Made by a program: the position numbers and the translations under genes
Part shown: positions 18,301 through 26,724 of the stretch, piece after piece
Position numbering within the stretch: position 1 is the first letter of the stretch
Layout: each line of letters opens with the position of its first letter
NCBI GenBank assembly: GCA_000437855.1
Contig: FR902206.1
Location: 7,139-71,138, forward strand
Direction: 5' to 3'
Source of the DNA: Clostridium sp. CAG:567
Lineage (GTDB): Bacteria; Bacillota; Clostridia; TANB77; CAG-508
DNA: 64,000 nucleotides
Notes under the pieces: generated by a model
What the model saw: the letters and a program-made list of their open reading frames with translations, nothing else
Told to the model about the DNA's origin: nothing
The model's database searches: none

Positions 18301-18836
18301 AATTATCAGAACCAAGTGAAATAGAAGAAGATGAGAAAGTTACAGAATATCAAGATGGACAAAATGTAATATATGCAGGCATAGTTACAAGTGTTAAAAA
18401 GAAATATACTAAAAACAATACAATTATGGCATTTGTTACAATTGAAGATTTATATGGCACAACTGAATTTATAGTTTTTGATAGTTGCTATAGACAATGT
18501 TCTGATATATTAGTAAATGACAATATTGTTGAAGTAGAAGGCAGGTTAAGCATTAGAGAAGATGAAGAACCTAAAATTGTAGCTAGAACAATAAAAGAAT
18601 TTGCAGAAATCAAGAAAAAGGCATTTGAACTAAATGTTACAAATCTTAACGAAGAAACTAAAGAAAAACTTAAAGGAGCAATTCACTTCTTTAATGGAGA
18701 AAGAAGTAATATGCAAATGCAAATAAAAAATGGAGAAAAACTTGATAAAGCAGGTGGAATTTATATGACACCAGAAATTTTAAAACAATTTCAAGAGCTA
18801 GTTGGAGAAGAAAATGCTCAAATTATTTTAATATAA
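15363..18836 (+). CDS. dnaE: DNA polymerase III subunit alpha, DnaE
   Basis: 1157 residues of a DnaE-type (not PolC) replicase. The N-terminal PHP domain is LHIHSEFSLLDGANRI … ITDHGAMFGAIDFYKACK. The polymerase core has GPGRGSGAGSIVAYSI near 360 and the catalytic aspartates in PDFDVDFCYEKRD near 400. A helix-hairpin-helix (GLGSIKNVG) near 825 and an OB fold (YAGIVTSVKKKY) near 1005 follow. It starts 1 bp after the previous stop. The insert around residues 900-950 is Glu-rich and poorly conserved. Role: chromosomal DNA synthesis, probably alongside PolC. Confidence 0.96.
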   Translation: MSNFVHLHIHSEFSLLDGANRIKDLPVRAKELGMNAMAITDHGAMFGAIDFYKACKANDIKPIIGCEVYVAPRNRKDKDPNLDAKYNHLILLAKDNQGYKNLATLVSLGYTEGFYYKPRIDHEIIEKYHEGIICLSACLAGEVNQAILANDMEKAKEVALWYKSIFGEDYYLEIQNNGIKEQVLANQKLIQLSRELDIPLVATNDAHYLKREDAYNHEVLLCIQTGKRMTDEDRMKFDTDELYVKSPEEMSDYFKNVPDAIENTVKIAEKCNVEFEFGHTILPNYDVPQEFATHYDYLEKLTYDGLKNRYGENLSKEILERTEYELSVIKKMGYVDYFLIVWDYIHYAKTHNIPVGPGRGSGAGSIVAYSIEITDIDPIQYNLIFERFLNPERISMPDFDVDFCYEKRDKVIEYVEQKYGKDHVSQIITFGTMSARMVIRDVARVLDMPYAEADKLAKMIPNEIHITIKKAMEQNKELKDLYDTDEEIKKMLNIAMALEGMPRQASTHACGIVITKEPVVSYVPLYVRDGAISTQYIMTTLEELGLLKMDFLGLRTLTVIQDTIDLVKQNQGIDVKFDEKMNDPKVYKLWQNGESVGIFQFESQGMTNFMKELKPDCLEDIIAGVSLYRPGPMDQIPRYIANKKDPEHAVYTHPALKPILEVTYGCMVYQEQVMQIVRDLAGYSLGRADLVRRAMGKKKLDVMAKEREIFIHGQIDENGNIVVPGCIRNGIDEKSANKIFDEMAEFAKYAFNKSHAAAYAVISFRTAYLKAYYPTEFMAAMLNSFLGNLDKVPGYIEECKRLSIQILKPDINKSYTRFTVDKNQIRFGLGSIKNVGTAAVDEIVEERTKHGEFKDFSDFCERIKETTVNKKCIESLIKAGAFDELGQTRKTFMASYENIIDTISNDKKGFDGQVSMFDLGGETQKEEIKYNYIIEPEYDEKEKLSMEKEMLGIYISGHPLEKMRAQIEAKTTINSLKLRELSEPSEIEEDEKVTEYQDGQNVIYAGIVTSVKKKYTKNNTIMAFVTIEDLYGTTEFIVFDSCYRQCSDILVNDNIVEVEGRLSIREDEEPKIVARTIKEFAEIKKKAFELNVTNLNEETKEKLKGAIHFFNGERSNMQMQIKNGEKLDKAGGIYMTPEILKQFQELVGEENAQIILI

Positions 18837-18850
18837 AAGGAGAGAAATAT

Positions 18851-19018
18851 ATGAAGAATGAAAGAATGATAACAAGAAAATTATTCATATCATGTATTTT
18901 GATACTAAGTATTATATTTACTACTATTATAATTTTGCAAAAAGAGCATTATGAAAAAATAATAGAGGAAAATAATAACAATACTGAAATCCAACTTAAT
19001 ATTATTGAGGCTAATTAA
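18851..19018 (+). CDS. small single-pass membrane protein, 55 aa
   Basis: An ORF with a strong ribosome site (AAAAGGAGAGAAATAT) 14 bp after dnaE. It has one hydrophobic segment, roughly residues 11-29 (LFISCILILSIIFTTIIIL), and a charged Glu/Asn-rich tail. The N-terminal charge (RMITRK) suggests the tail is outside the cell. It is the last gene before a clear terminator, so it belongs to the addA-dnaE transcript. Function unknown. Confidence 0.6.
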   Translation: MKNERMITRKLFISCILILSIIFTTIIILQKEHYEKIIEENNNNTEIQLNIIEAN

Positions 19019-19064
19019 ACAAATTTAAAAACAATAAGAGAGTGGAAAAAATTATTGGAAATAG

Positions 19065-19096
19065 AAAGACACCTAGGCTATATCTAGGTGTCTTTT
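19065..19096 (+). terminator. terminator of the addA-dnaE operon
   Basis: A perfect 12-bp stem, AAAGACACCTAG with CTAGGTGTCTTT, with a 7-nt loop and TTTT at the end; 46 bp after the last stop. Confidence 0.9.
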
Positions 19097-19180
19097 CATG
19101 TTAATTGGTAAAAGATGTTTTTGAACGACAATTATTGACAAAAAAATACCTAAATATTAAAATTAATTTAGGTGAAACAA

Positions 19181-20410
19181 ATGAGAAAAATAAACCATAA
19201 AATAAAAACACAAGTATTAATCATAAGTCTACTACTAATTATAGGATTAGTAGTAAGTTTGTGTGCATATATGTTTATTTTTCAAAAGAAAACAGCTTAT
19301 GCAGCCACACAAAACGTTGAAGAAGAATACGAAACTATAGAAAAAAAATTCATAGACATAAATGAAATATTAGAGAAAAATACTCAAAATAAAAAGAAAG
19401 AAGAAATAGTAAAAAAAGAAATAGATTTAGAATATATTACAAAATATCAAAATAATCCTGAGTTACCTAGTGGAATGATACAGGTGGTACAAGAAGGAAT
19501 AGATGGAAAACAAGAAGAAATAACTAAAAAAATATATGAAGGAGATAAACTTACTGAGGAAAAAATAGTTGGAAATACAGTCACAAAAGCGTCAGTAAAT
19601 AAAATAGTAGAAGTGGGAACAGGAAGGCATATAATAAATTATAATGCTGAAATTGGAGATGACATATATATAACGCCGAGTTTTCTTGCAATAAGGATTG
19701 AACCAAATGAAAAAAGCGAAAAATTAATAACATTAAATAAAAACACAAAAGTTGAATTAATTGAAAAGAAAAAAGAATGGTATAAGATTCAATATCAAAG
19801 TTATGCAGGATGGGCAAAAGCAGAATGTTTTACAAGCATAAATCCAAACGAGCTAAAACAAGATGAAATTGAGATAGTGCAAGGCAGCAAATATACAAAA
19901 CAACAGTTGATAAGAAGTTTAAGCTTTAACATGAAATTGAACAAACCAAGTGGGTTATCATTAGAACAATTTAAAAAAATATTTGCAAATGAAACAAAAG
20001 ACAAAAATAATATTTTTAAAGATAATGCACAATATTTTTATTATGCTGAAAAACAATATAATATTAATGGAGTATTCTTGGCAGCTGTAGCAATACATGA
20101 AAGTGGATGGGGAGGATCAAGTATAGCATCAAATAAAAACAATTTATTTGGGTATGGAGCTTATGATAGAGACCCATATAATAGTGCTTATGAGTTTTCA
20201 GATTATTCAGAGGGAATAGACTTGTTAGCAAGAGTATTTGCAAAATACTATTTAAATCCAAAAGGTACAAAAATATATGATGGAAATATTGCTGATGGAT
20301 GTTATTACAATGGAGAAACTCTTACAGGAGTTAATAAAAAATATGCAACAGATAAAAACTGGGCAAATGGCGTATACTACTGGATGAAACATTTATATAA
20401 TAACTTATAA
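19181..20410 (+). CDS. G5/SH3-domain glucosaminidase (cell-wall hydrolase)
   Basis: 409 residues. A signal anchor is at about 12-34 (VLIISLLLIIGLVVSLCAYMFIF). A G5-like domain follows (residues about 95-150: GKQEEITKKIYEGDKLTEE…), then a bacterial SH3 domain (about 175-220, ending IQYQSYAGWAKAECF). The C-terminal glucosaminidase domain (from about 285) has the catalytic Glu in AAVAIHESGWGGS and the NNLFGYGAYDRDP motif. It should cleave beta-N-acetylglucosaminyl bonds in peptidoglycan at the cell surface. I chose ATG 19181 after TTAGGTGAAACAA, not the GTG three codons earlier. It is monocistronic with its own terminator. Confidence 0.88.
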   Translation: MRKINHKIKTQVLIISLLLIIGLVVSLCAYMFIFQKKTAYAATQNVEEEYETIEKKFIDINEILEKNTQNKKKEEIVKKEIDLEYITKYQNNPELPSGMIQVVQEGIDGKQEEITKKIYEGDKLTEEKIVGNTVTKASVNKIVEVGTGRHIINYNAEIGDDIYITPSFLAIRIEPNEKSEKLITLNKNTKVELIEKKKEWYKIQYQSYAGWAKAECFTSINPNELKQDEIEIVQGSKYTKQQLIRSLSFNMKLNKPSGLSLEQFKKIFANETKDKNNIFKDNAQYFYYAEKQYNINGVFLAAVAIHESGWGGSSIASNKNNLFGYGAYDRDPYNSAYEFSDYSEGIDLLARVFAKYYLNPKGTKIYDGNIADGCYYNGETLTGVNKKYATDKNWANGVYYWMKHLYNNL

Positions 20411-20414
20411 AGGC

Positions 20415-20447
20415 AACTGGATATTTTTATAAAAATATCCAGTTTTT
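20415..20447 (+). terminator. terminator of the glucosaminidase gene
   Basis: A 14-bp stem (AACTGGATATTTTT with AAAAATATCCAGTT) with a 2-nt nominal loop, followed by TTT; five bases after the stop. Confidence 0.9.
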
Positions 20448-20519
20448 CCTTGATATTTTCTGGACTTTATTGTATGATATAATATATGAAAGTGAAAAAA
20501 TGAAAAGGGGCAGTATTTT

Positions 20520-20927
20520 ATGAAGAAAGTAATTTCAATATTATTTATATTATTAATCATATTTGGAACAGTTACTGTATATGCAAGTAACGCTCAAGAA
20601 AATACAATAACCTCAGAAACAGCTACAACTAATCTAGTAGGATTAAAAGATAAAGCATTAAAAGCATTAGAAGATTATCAGGTAGCTTATGGAGACAATA
20701 CTTACGGACTTGTTGCATATATTTTAAATATAGTTAGAATATATAGCATTCCATTTGGTTTTGTAGGAATTGTTTTAGCAGCAATTTACCGTTATGTTAT
20801 AGGTATTAGAAAACTAGATGTTCAAGATAAAGGATTTGGTGTACTAGTAGCTATTATTACAGTAATGGTAATTTGTCAAGTACTACCATTAATCTTTGCG
20901 ATAGTTGTAAGAGGTTGGAGGGGTTAA
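20520..20927 (+). CDS. VirB2/TrbC-like two-helix membrane protein
   Basis: 135 residues. A signal peptide (MKKVISILFILLIIFGTVTVYASNA), a 50-residue extracellular helix-forming stretch, then two membrane helices (about 66-87 and 100-125) joined by a short basic loop (RYVIGIRKLDVQDKG). This is the layout of VirB2/TrbC-type pilin subunits, but sequence similarity to any one family is not evident to me. No type IV secretion gene is nearby. The stop lies six bases before the start of the next gene, so it is the head of an operon with the deviant ATPase and the GAF protein. Confidence 0.55.
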   Translation: MKKVISILFILLIIFGTVTVYASNAQENTITSETATTNLVGLKDKALKALEDYQVAYGDNTYGLVAYILNIVRIYSIPFGFVGIVLAAIYRYVIGIRKLDVQDKGFGVLVAIITVMVICQVLPLIFAIVVRGWRG

Positions 20928-20932
20928 AACGA

Positions 20933-23284
20933 ATGAAAGTATTATTTGCAGTTAATAATGAAAGCATTTCTGAGTCAATAACAAAAAAATATCAACAAGA
21001 ATATAAAGAAATTATCTCAGCAAAAAATGTGTATTATTTTAATGCAATTATTAAAGAATTACAAAGAGATAAATCTTATGATAGAATTGTTATAAGTGAA
21101 GATTTACAACCATTTTCTAATAATAATTATGATCAAATAGATAAATTTATTTTTGAGAAAATGGATAATATTAGCGATGAAGCAACAAAGCAAAATGGAA
21201 ATGATATTCCAATAATTTTAATATGTGCTGATAGAAGAGAAAAATCAGATCCATTACTAGTTAAAATGTTTGGAATAGGTGTTTATAATGCTCTTATTGG
21301 AAAAGATAGGAGTATTACTGCTGTGTGTCAATTATTAAATAGACCACGTAGTAAAAAAGAAGCAAAAGTGTATTACCACATAGATCCTGATGATGTGGAT
21401 TATAAAGTAGAAAATGAAGGAGACGTTAGTGAAGTTGAAATTCAGAATATTTTAAATCACTATAAAAGACTTGGAAGGAATGAAGAACAATATGTTGAGA
21501 GCTTTGACCATATTGCGAGCCAATATACAGATTCACAATTAAGATTAATTGCTAAATTCTTACCACTAAACGTAAAAGCAGTACTAGAAGCTAATAGTCC
21601 AAAATATCAAGAAGTTGTTGCTTTAGGAATGCCTTCAAAACCTGATAGAAAATACAATCAATATAATAATTATAAAAAGGATAAAGATAAAAACAAAGAT
21701 AAGAATCAGAAAAATGTAAAACCAGTTGATGACACAAAAGATTTAGATATAATAAAACAAAACTTAGAAAAAAATGTAATAACTGAACCAGTTATTATAC
21801 CTTCAGCAATAAATACTAATTCAGTAAGAAAAGTGAACAGTGTAAAGCCAAAAGAAGAGCCAACAATTTCGCAACCAATATATCAGAATGAAAATGAAGA
21901 AGAAGATCTATTTGAAGATATAGTAACAGATGATGAACAAATTGAAGAAAATCAAGAAGTTGAATTAGAACAACCAAAAAGAAGAGGAAGACCTAAAAAA
22001 ATAAAAGCAGGACAAGAAGTGAAAGAACAAGAGGCAACAGTTGTAAAAAGAGGAAGAGGAAGACCTAAAAAACAACAAGAAGAAATAATAGAACAAGATG
22101 ATGAAAACAGCGAAGAAGCAAATATTTTACCAGGCTTAGAAGAAGATGTATCATCTCCAGTAAATTTATTTGAACTAGGAGATGAAGAACAAAAAAGCAA
22201 TACAAATCAAGAATCAGATAATGACATAATTTTACCAGGAATAGATAATGAATTCCTATTTGCACAAGATGGTGATCAAAATGAAAGAAGTCATATAGGT
22301 GTTTCTAATTTGAATGAAAACAATAATATATCTTCAACTCCAAGAAATAATGATAGCATGGACTTGACACAAACAACAACAAATAATTATAATAACACAA
22401 GTACAGCGAGCATCATATCAAAGGATAAAAAAGTAGTTACATTTATAGGAACATCAAAAAATGGAACATCATTCTTAGTAAATAATACTGCGGAAATTAT
22501 TTCACAAAAAGGAATTAACACTGCAATTCTTGACTTAACTCAAAACAAAAATGCTTATTATATATACACTGAAAATGATGAAAACCTACGTAACATAGCT
22601 TATTCATCTATAGAAAACCTAAAAATTGGAAATGCTAAAGGAATTCAAGTACATAAAAATTTAGCAGTATATACTTCATTACCAGGTAAAAAACAAGATA
22701 CTTCAAATTACACTAATATATTAGAAACTTTGACTAAAAATTATTCTTTGGTAATTATTGATTGTGACTATGATACAGACTATAATTATTTTGCACAAGC
22801 ACAAGAAATATATCTAGTGCAAAGTTTAGACATTTTAACTATACAACCATTAACAGCATTTTTAAGAAATTTAAAAGCTAAAAATGCATTGAATCCAGAA
22901 AAAATCAGAGTAGTTTTAAATAAAATGGTTAACTTAAAAAGTGTAACAGAGAAGACAATTATTGGAGGAATGGCATATTACAATGACCCATCAATGTCAT
23001 TTATGACAGAATTATTTAATAAAGACACTGTTAAATATTGTGTAATTCCGTTTGAAGAACAAACTTATGCAAAATACCTAGATGGAATTATCAATTGTAA
23101 AATTTCTTTAAATGGATATTCTAGAAATTGTATGACAGCACTTAATACATTGAGTGATATGGTATATCCTTTAGTTGAAAATAATACAACAAGAAACAAT
23201 AAAACATATAATTCATATAGCAGTGGAAACAATTTCTCAGCTAGTATGAATAGCACACTAAATAAAATGAAAAATAACTATTAA
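20933..23284 (+). CDS. CpaE-like protein with deviant MinD/ParA ATPase domain
   Basis: 783 residues from ATG 20933 (GGAGGGG upstream). An N-terminal receiver-like region (MKVLFAVNNESISESITKKY … YDRIVISEDLQPF) is followed by a long low-complexity linker (residues about 230-490) rich in Lys, Glu and Asn. The linker holds two AT-hook-like blocks, KRRGRPKKIKAG and RGRGRPKKQQEE. The C-terminal MinD/ParA-type domain (about 500 on) has VTFIGTSKNGTSFLVNNTAEI where a Walker A is expected; the usual GKT lysine is missing. The Walker B-like SLVIIDCDYDTDY is present. It is probably a non-hydrolysing scaffold resembling CpaE of tad pilus systems. That role is inference. Confidence 0.6.
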   Translation: MKVLFAVNNESISESITKKYQQEYKEIISAKNVYYFNAIIKELQRDKSYDRIVISEDLQPFSNNNYDQIDKFIFEKMDNISDEATKQNGNDIPIILICADRREKSDPLLVKMFGIGVYNALIGKDRSITAVCQLLNRPRSKKEAKVYYHIDPDDVDYKVENEGDVSEVEIQNILNHYKRLGRNEEQYVESFDHIASQYTDSQLRLIAKFLPLNVKAVLEANSPKYQEVVALGMPSKPDRKYNQYNNYKKDKDKNKDKNQKNVKPVDDTKDLDIIKQNLEKNVITEPVIIPSAINTNSVRKVNSVKPKEEPTISQPIYQNENEEEDLFEDIVTDDEQIEENQEVELEQPKRRGRPKKIKAGQEVKEQEATVVKRGRGRPKKQQEEIIEQDDENSEEANILPGLEEDVSSPVNLFELGDEEQKSNTNQESDNDIILPGIDNEFLFAQDGDQNERSHIGVSNLNENNNISSTPRNNDSMDLTQTTTNNYNNTSTASIISKDKKVVTFIGTSKNGTSFLVNNTAEIISQKGINTAILDLTQNKNAYYIYTENDENLRNIAYSSIENLKIGNAKGIQVHKNLAVYTSLPGKKQDTSNYTNILETLTKNYSLVIIDCDYDTDYNYFAQAQEIYLVQSLDILTIQPLTAFLRNLKAKNALNPEKIRVVLNKMVNLKSVTEKTIIGGMAYYNDPSMSFMTELFNKDTVKYCVIPFEEQTYAKYLDGIINCKISLNGYSRNCMTALNTLSDMVYPLVENNTTRNNKTYNSYSSGNNFSASMNSTLNKMKNNY

Positions 23285-23312
23285 AATATTCTTACAAAAA
23301 GGGGTGAGCTTT

Positions 23313-24386
23313 TTGCCATTAGCAATAATAATAATATTAATACTAATAATTGTAGCATTACTTGCATATAACTTATCAATAAGTAAAAAAATAGAAAACT
23401 TTAACAGCATAAATCAAAAAATAACCAATTTAAATATACTACAAGATTTTATGAATACTATAAGCGAAGTCACCTCTGTAAATGAAAAAATTCAAAAAAT
23501 CAATAATATATTAATTGAAAGATACAATATTAAATATTCTACAATAGTTGTATATAATGGTACTGAATATGTAATTAAAGCATCAAATGTTGATAAAAAA
23601 CATTGGGAAGTGTTAAGAAACTTACAAAGTGAAGAAACATTTAAAGACAGTATACAGTCAGCAATTCCAAAATATATTACAATTGAAAAAGAAGGGGAAA
23701 GATTACCATATCAAAAAATGGAATTTGAAAGAGCTAAATCAGCAATATTTTTCCCACTTTACATAGATAATGTATATATTGGTTATTGGATTATTGAAGG
23801 CAGTAAACCTCATGAATTTGATAATATTGATACAACAATACTAGAAGTTGTAAAAAATAATATTGTATCAGTATTAAAGACTGTAGAAAAACAACAAATA
23901 ATAGAAAATATAGTTAGAGAAGATAAATTAACAAAATTAAAATCAGCAGAGTATTTGTTTGGAGAAGGTAAAAGGACAATAGACAAATATACAACCTCAA
24001 CAGTGTGCTTATTTAAAATTACAAACTTAGAAGAAATAAATGAAACAATAGGTAGAAAAATAGGAAATGAGATAGTCACAAAAGTAAGTGAAAAAGTAAA
24101 ACAAGATTTATCAGATGAATATATATTTGTTAGATATATGGGACCAAAATTTGCTATAGTCTTTTCTGGAATTGAAATGGATGCTATTGTTAGTTTTATG
24201 AGTCAAGTAAAAGAAAAAGTTGAAAACATAAAAATAACTGTAGACAAAAATAAAGAAGCAATTCCAAAAATAAATGTAGTATTATCTACATATTATAAAG
24301 GAACTGCACTAGAAGGACTTACAAAAAAATTAGAAGAGTATTTAGATACAGCTTCAAATAATGAAAATACAATTAATTATTTATAA
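23313..24386 (+). CDS. membrane-anchored GAF protein with degenerate GGDEF domain
   Basis: 357 residues from a TTG at 23313 (AAAAGGGGTGAGC upstream); a GTG three codons earlier is possible but too near that site. One N-terminal membrane helix (LAIIIILILIIVALLAYNL), a short coiled linker, a GAF-like domain (about 45-195), and a GGDEF-fold domain (about 205-350) beginning EDKLTKLKSAEYLF. The signature is RYMGPKFAIVF instead of RYGGDEF, so diguanylate cyclase activity is not expected. It may sense a ligand and bind nucleotide or partners. It is co-transcribed with the pilin-like and CpaE-like genes and precedes ireB. Confidence 0.6.
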   Translation: MPLAIIIILILIIVALLAYNLSISKKIENFNSINQKITNLNILQDFMNTISEVTSVNEKIQKINNILIERYNIKYSTIVVYNGTEYVIKASNVDKKHWEVLRNLQSEETFKDSIQSAIPKYITIEKEGERLPYQKMEFERAKSAIFFPLYIDNVYIGYWIIEGSKPHEFDNIDTTILEVVKNNIVSVLKTVEKQQIIENIVREDKLTKLKSAEYLFGEGKRTIDKYTTSTVCLFKITNLEEINETIGRKIGNEIVTKVSEKVKQDLSDEYIFVRYMGPKFAIVFSGIEMDAIVSFMSQVKEKVENIKITVDKNKEAIPKINVVLSTYYKGTALEGLTKKLEEYLDTASNNENTINYL

Positions 24387-24400
24387 GGAGGAAAATCAAT

Positions 24401-24655
24401 ATGATATCAGATGAAACAGTTAGCTTTAAAGTTGAAAAGGACAAAAACATAAAGGCAAGGGAAATCTTAAAAGAAGTATATCATGCTTTAGAAGAAAAAG
24501 GATATAATCCTATAAATCAAATAGTTGGATATATTTTATCAGGAGATCCAACATATATTACAAGTCATAATGATGCAAGAAATCTAATTAGGCAAATTGA
24601 AAGAGATGAACTTTTAGAAAAAATGGTAAAAAACTATATAGGATTGGACGAATAA
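24401..24655 (+). CDS. ireB: IreB-family regulatory protein (DUF965)
   Basis: 84 residues matching IreB/YrzL along its whole length: MISDETVSFKVEKDKN near the start and GYILSGDPTYITSHNDARNLIRQIERDELLE in the middle. In Enterococcus, IreB is a substrate of the IreK PASTA kinase and lowers cephalosporin resistance. The N-terminal Thr/Ser region here (SDETVSF) fits the phosphorylated site. GGAGGAAAATCAAT precedes the ATG. The order ireB-ruvX-DUF1292 is conserved in Bacillota, which strengthens the call. Confidence 0.92.
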   Translation: MISDETVSFKVEKDKNIKAREILKEVYHALEEKGYNPINQIVGYILSGDPTYITSHNDARNLIRQIERDELLEKMVKNYIGLDE

Positions 24656-24659
24656 TAGA

Positions 24660-25085
24660 ATGCGTAAATTAGGAATTGATTATGGAGATAGTAGAGTAGG
24701 ACTAGCTATAACAGATGAATTAGAAATTACTGCACAAGGTTTAGAAACTATTCACCATAATGGAAATGATAAGTTAATCTTAAAAAGGTTGGATGAAATT
24801 TTATCTCAATATTCAATTGATACATTTGTTATTGGAATGCCAATAAATATGGATGGAAGTAAAACAGAAAGAGTAGAAGTAACAACTAAATTTATACATA
24901 AATTAAAATGTAAATTTCCTAAAATTTCAATAGAAACAATAGATGAAAGACTAACTACAGTAGCAGCGCATAAAACAATGAACTATTTGAATATTGATAA
25001 AAATAAAAAGAAACAATTAGTAGATACAATTTCAGCAGTATATATTCTTGAAACATATATGAATAAGCGAAAAAACAATGTATAA
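24660..25085 (+). CDS. ruvX: Holliday junction resolvase-like protein RuvX (YqgF)
   Basis: 141 residues, normal length. The RNase H-like fold starts with RKLGIDYGDSRVGLAITDE (first catalytic Asp in IDYG), followed by FVIGMPINMDGS and IETIDERLTTVAAHK (second acidic site). It processes pre-16S rRNA 5' ends in E. coli, where it is called YqgF, and is proposed to act on Holliday junctions. It begins 4 bp after ireB, in the same operon. Confidence 0.93.
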   Translation: MRKLGIDYGDSRVGLAITDELEITAQGLETIHHNGNDKLILKRLDEILSQYSIDTFVIGMPINMDGSKTERVEVTTKFIHKLKCKFPKISIETIDERLTTVAAHKTMNYLNIDKNKKKQLVDTISAVYILETYMNKRKNNV

Positions 25086-25189
25086 ACAATATAAAAATAC
25101 AAATAATAAATAAAGAAAATTAAACAGATATTAACATTGTAGAGATACAATATTTATAATATATAAAAAACGAGAGGAGAAAAAATAAA

Positions 25190-25516
25190 ATGAGTGAAGA
25201 TCTAAACAAGAAAGTTGAAAATGAAAATGAAGGAGAAGAATTAGACAATATATTAGTACTTAATGATGAGGAGGGAAATGAAGTAGAATTTGAATTTCTA
25301 GACTTAATTGAATATGAAGGAGAAGAATATGTTGTTCTTTTACCAGTAGATGAAGAAGAAACAGAAGAACCAGGAGAGGTTGTAATCTTAAAACTAGAAG
25401 ATACAGAATCAGAAGAAGAAGAATCTTATGTTAGTGTAGAAGATGAAAATGTACTTAACAAAGTATTTGAAAAATTCAAAGAGAAATTTGAAGATGAATT
25501 TAATTTTGTAGACTAA
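25190..25516 (+). CDS. DUF1292 protein (YrzB-like)
   Basis: 108 residues, extremely acidic (long Glu runs), with the DUF1292 core NILVLNDEEGNEVEFEFLDLIEYEGEEYVVLLPVDE. It follows ruvX by 104 bp, with GAGAGGAGAAAAAATAAA before the ATG, as in the conserved ireB-ruvX-yrzB cluster. The function of this family is unknown. Compared with Bacillus YrzB it has an added acidic C-terminal segment. Confidence 0.88.
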   Translation: MSEDLNKKVENENEGEELDNILVLNDEEGNEVEFEFLDLIEYEGEEYVVLLPVDEEETEEPGEVVILKLEDTESEEEESYVSVEDENVLNKVFEKFKEKFEDEFNFVD

Positions 25517-25602
25517 TAAAAAATTATGTGTGAAGTTTTCAGGTTTGATAACTCCACATATATACATAAGAAACTTGTTTAGTAAAAAGGATGGAAAAAT
25601 AT

Positions 25603-26076
25603 ATGAAAAATTTATCTAGTTGGTTGATTGCTATATTTGCATTTGCCTTTTGGTTATATAGAGTTGTAGCAACAGCATTATATTCTATGGGAACAGAGCT
25701 TGTTTTACCACCAATGGACATGATAATGGAAATATTATTGTTATTCATTACATTTATATGTATATGCTTTATTATAAAAAGAAAATTATTATCTGCAATA
25801 ATATATTTAATATCACATATATTCTACTATGGAATATATATGTATCAAAATGTAGAAACTATGATAAATAATTCGGGAACATTAAACTTATACATGGGAT
25901 TACTTGTATGTTTGGTTGCTTTAGTAATACCAGTAGCAGCTTTATTTGATGTATTAGTTGATAAAAGCAGAAAAGTTAACCCTGTGGATAAACAAACAGA
26001 CTGGTTTTATAAAAATAAAGAATATGATAGAAAGCTTGATGAAAGAGCAGATAAAAATCAATATAGAACTTTATAA
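25603..26076 (+). CDS. four-helix membrane protein, unknown
   Basis: 157 residues from ATG 25603, placed eight bases after AAGGATGG; an ATG four codons earlier overlaps that site. Four hydrophobic helices (about 6-26, 41-59, 67-85, 102-126) and a charged cytosolic tail (VDKSRKVNPVDKQTDWFYKNKEYDRKLDERADKNQYRTL). I do not recognise the family. It lies between the DUF1292 gene and the HD hydrolase and ends at a strong terminator. Confidence 0.65.
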   Translation: MKNLSSWLIAIFAFAFWLYRVVATALYSMGTELVLPPMDMIMEILLLFITFICICFIIKRKLLSAIIYLISHIFYYGIYMYQNVETMINNSGTLNLYMGLLVCLVALVIPVAALFDVLVDKSRKVNPVDKQTDWFYKNKEYDRKLDERADKNQYRTL

Positions 26077-26086
26077 AAATAATATC

Positions 26087-26128
26087 ATAAATACTACTGA
26101 CAATGTTATTATTGTCAGTAGTATTTAT
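26087..26128 (+). terminator. terminator after the membrane-protein gene
   Basis: A perfect 18-bp stem (ATAAATACTACTGACAAT with ATTGTCAGTAGTATTTAT) with a 6-nt loop, 11 bp after the stop. Confidence 0.85.
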
Positions 26129-26157
26129 ATAAATAAGTATAGGGAGACTAATTAAAA

Positions 26158-26712
26158 ATGAAAAAAGGCGAATTAGAACTAATTGATTATGCTATATATT
26201 TTGCAACAAAAGCACATACTGGTCAAAAAAGAAAAACAGAACAAGATGTGGATATGATATTTCATCCATTCACAGTTGGAATGATTTTACAAAGAGCAGG
26301 AGCAAAGACTGAATGCGTAATAGCGGGGATATTACATGATGTGGTAGAAGACACAAAATACACACTAGAAGATATAAAAGAACAATTTGGAACTCAAGTT
26401 GCTAATATAGTAGATGAAGTTTCAGAAAATAAAAGTTTACCATGGAAAGAAAGAAAAATAGAAGCAATAAATAAAATAAAAACAGCAAGTATGGATGGAA
26501 AACTTGTGGAATGTGCAGATAAGATCAGCAATTTAGAGTCTTTGTACAATTTGTATCAAGAAGAAGGGGAAGAAGTTTGGAAAAGCTTTAATAAACCAAA
26601 AGAAGAGCAAAAATGGTATTATACTAATATGTTTCAAGCCGTTTTAATGAATACTACAGAAGAAAATATGTTATTTGACAGATATAAAAGAATATTAAAT
26701 AAAGTTTTTTAA
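26158..26712 (+). CDS. HD-domain hydrolase, small alarmone hydrolase-like
   Basis: 184 residues with the HD fold of (p)ppGpp hydrolases: YFATKAHTGQKRK, HPFTVGMILQRAG, then the HD pair in IAGILHDVVEDTKYTLEDIKEQFG and the downstream Asp in LVECADKISNLESLYN. There is no synthetase, TGS or ACT domain, so it resembles MESH1/SAH-type proteins. It may degrade (p)ppGpp, but similar stand-alone HD proteins act on other nucleotides. It has a weak ribosome site (AGGGAGACTAATTAAAA) and its own upstream terminator boundary. Confidence 0.8.
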   Translation: MKKGELELIDYAIYFATKAHTGQKRKTEQDVDMIFHPFTVGMILQRAGAKTECVIAGILHDVVEDTKYTLEDIKEQFGTQVANIVDEVSENKSLPWKERKIEAINKIKTASMDGKLVECADKISNLESLYNLYQEEGEEVWKSFNKPKEEQKWYYTNMFQAVLMNTTEENMLFDRYKRILNKVF

Positions 26713-26724
26713 AGGAGTATTTTT

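Noticed and set aside
20520..20927. Type IV secretion system or conjugative pilus locus
   Set aside because: Only the helix layout resembles VirB2. No VirB4, VirD4 or VirB6-like gene is near.
23304..24386. Active diguanylate cyclase
   Set aside because: The signature is RYMGPKF, lacking the catalytic acidic pair of GGDEF.
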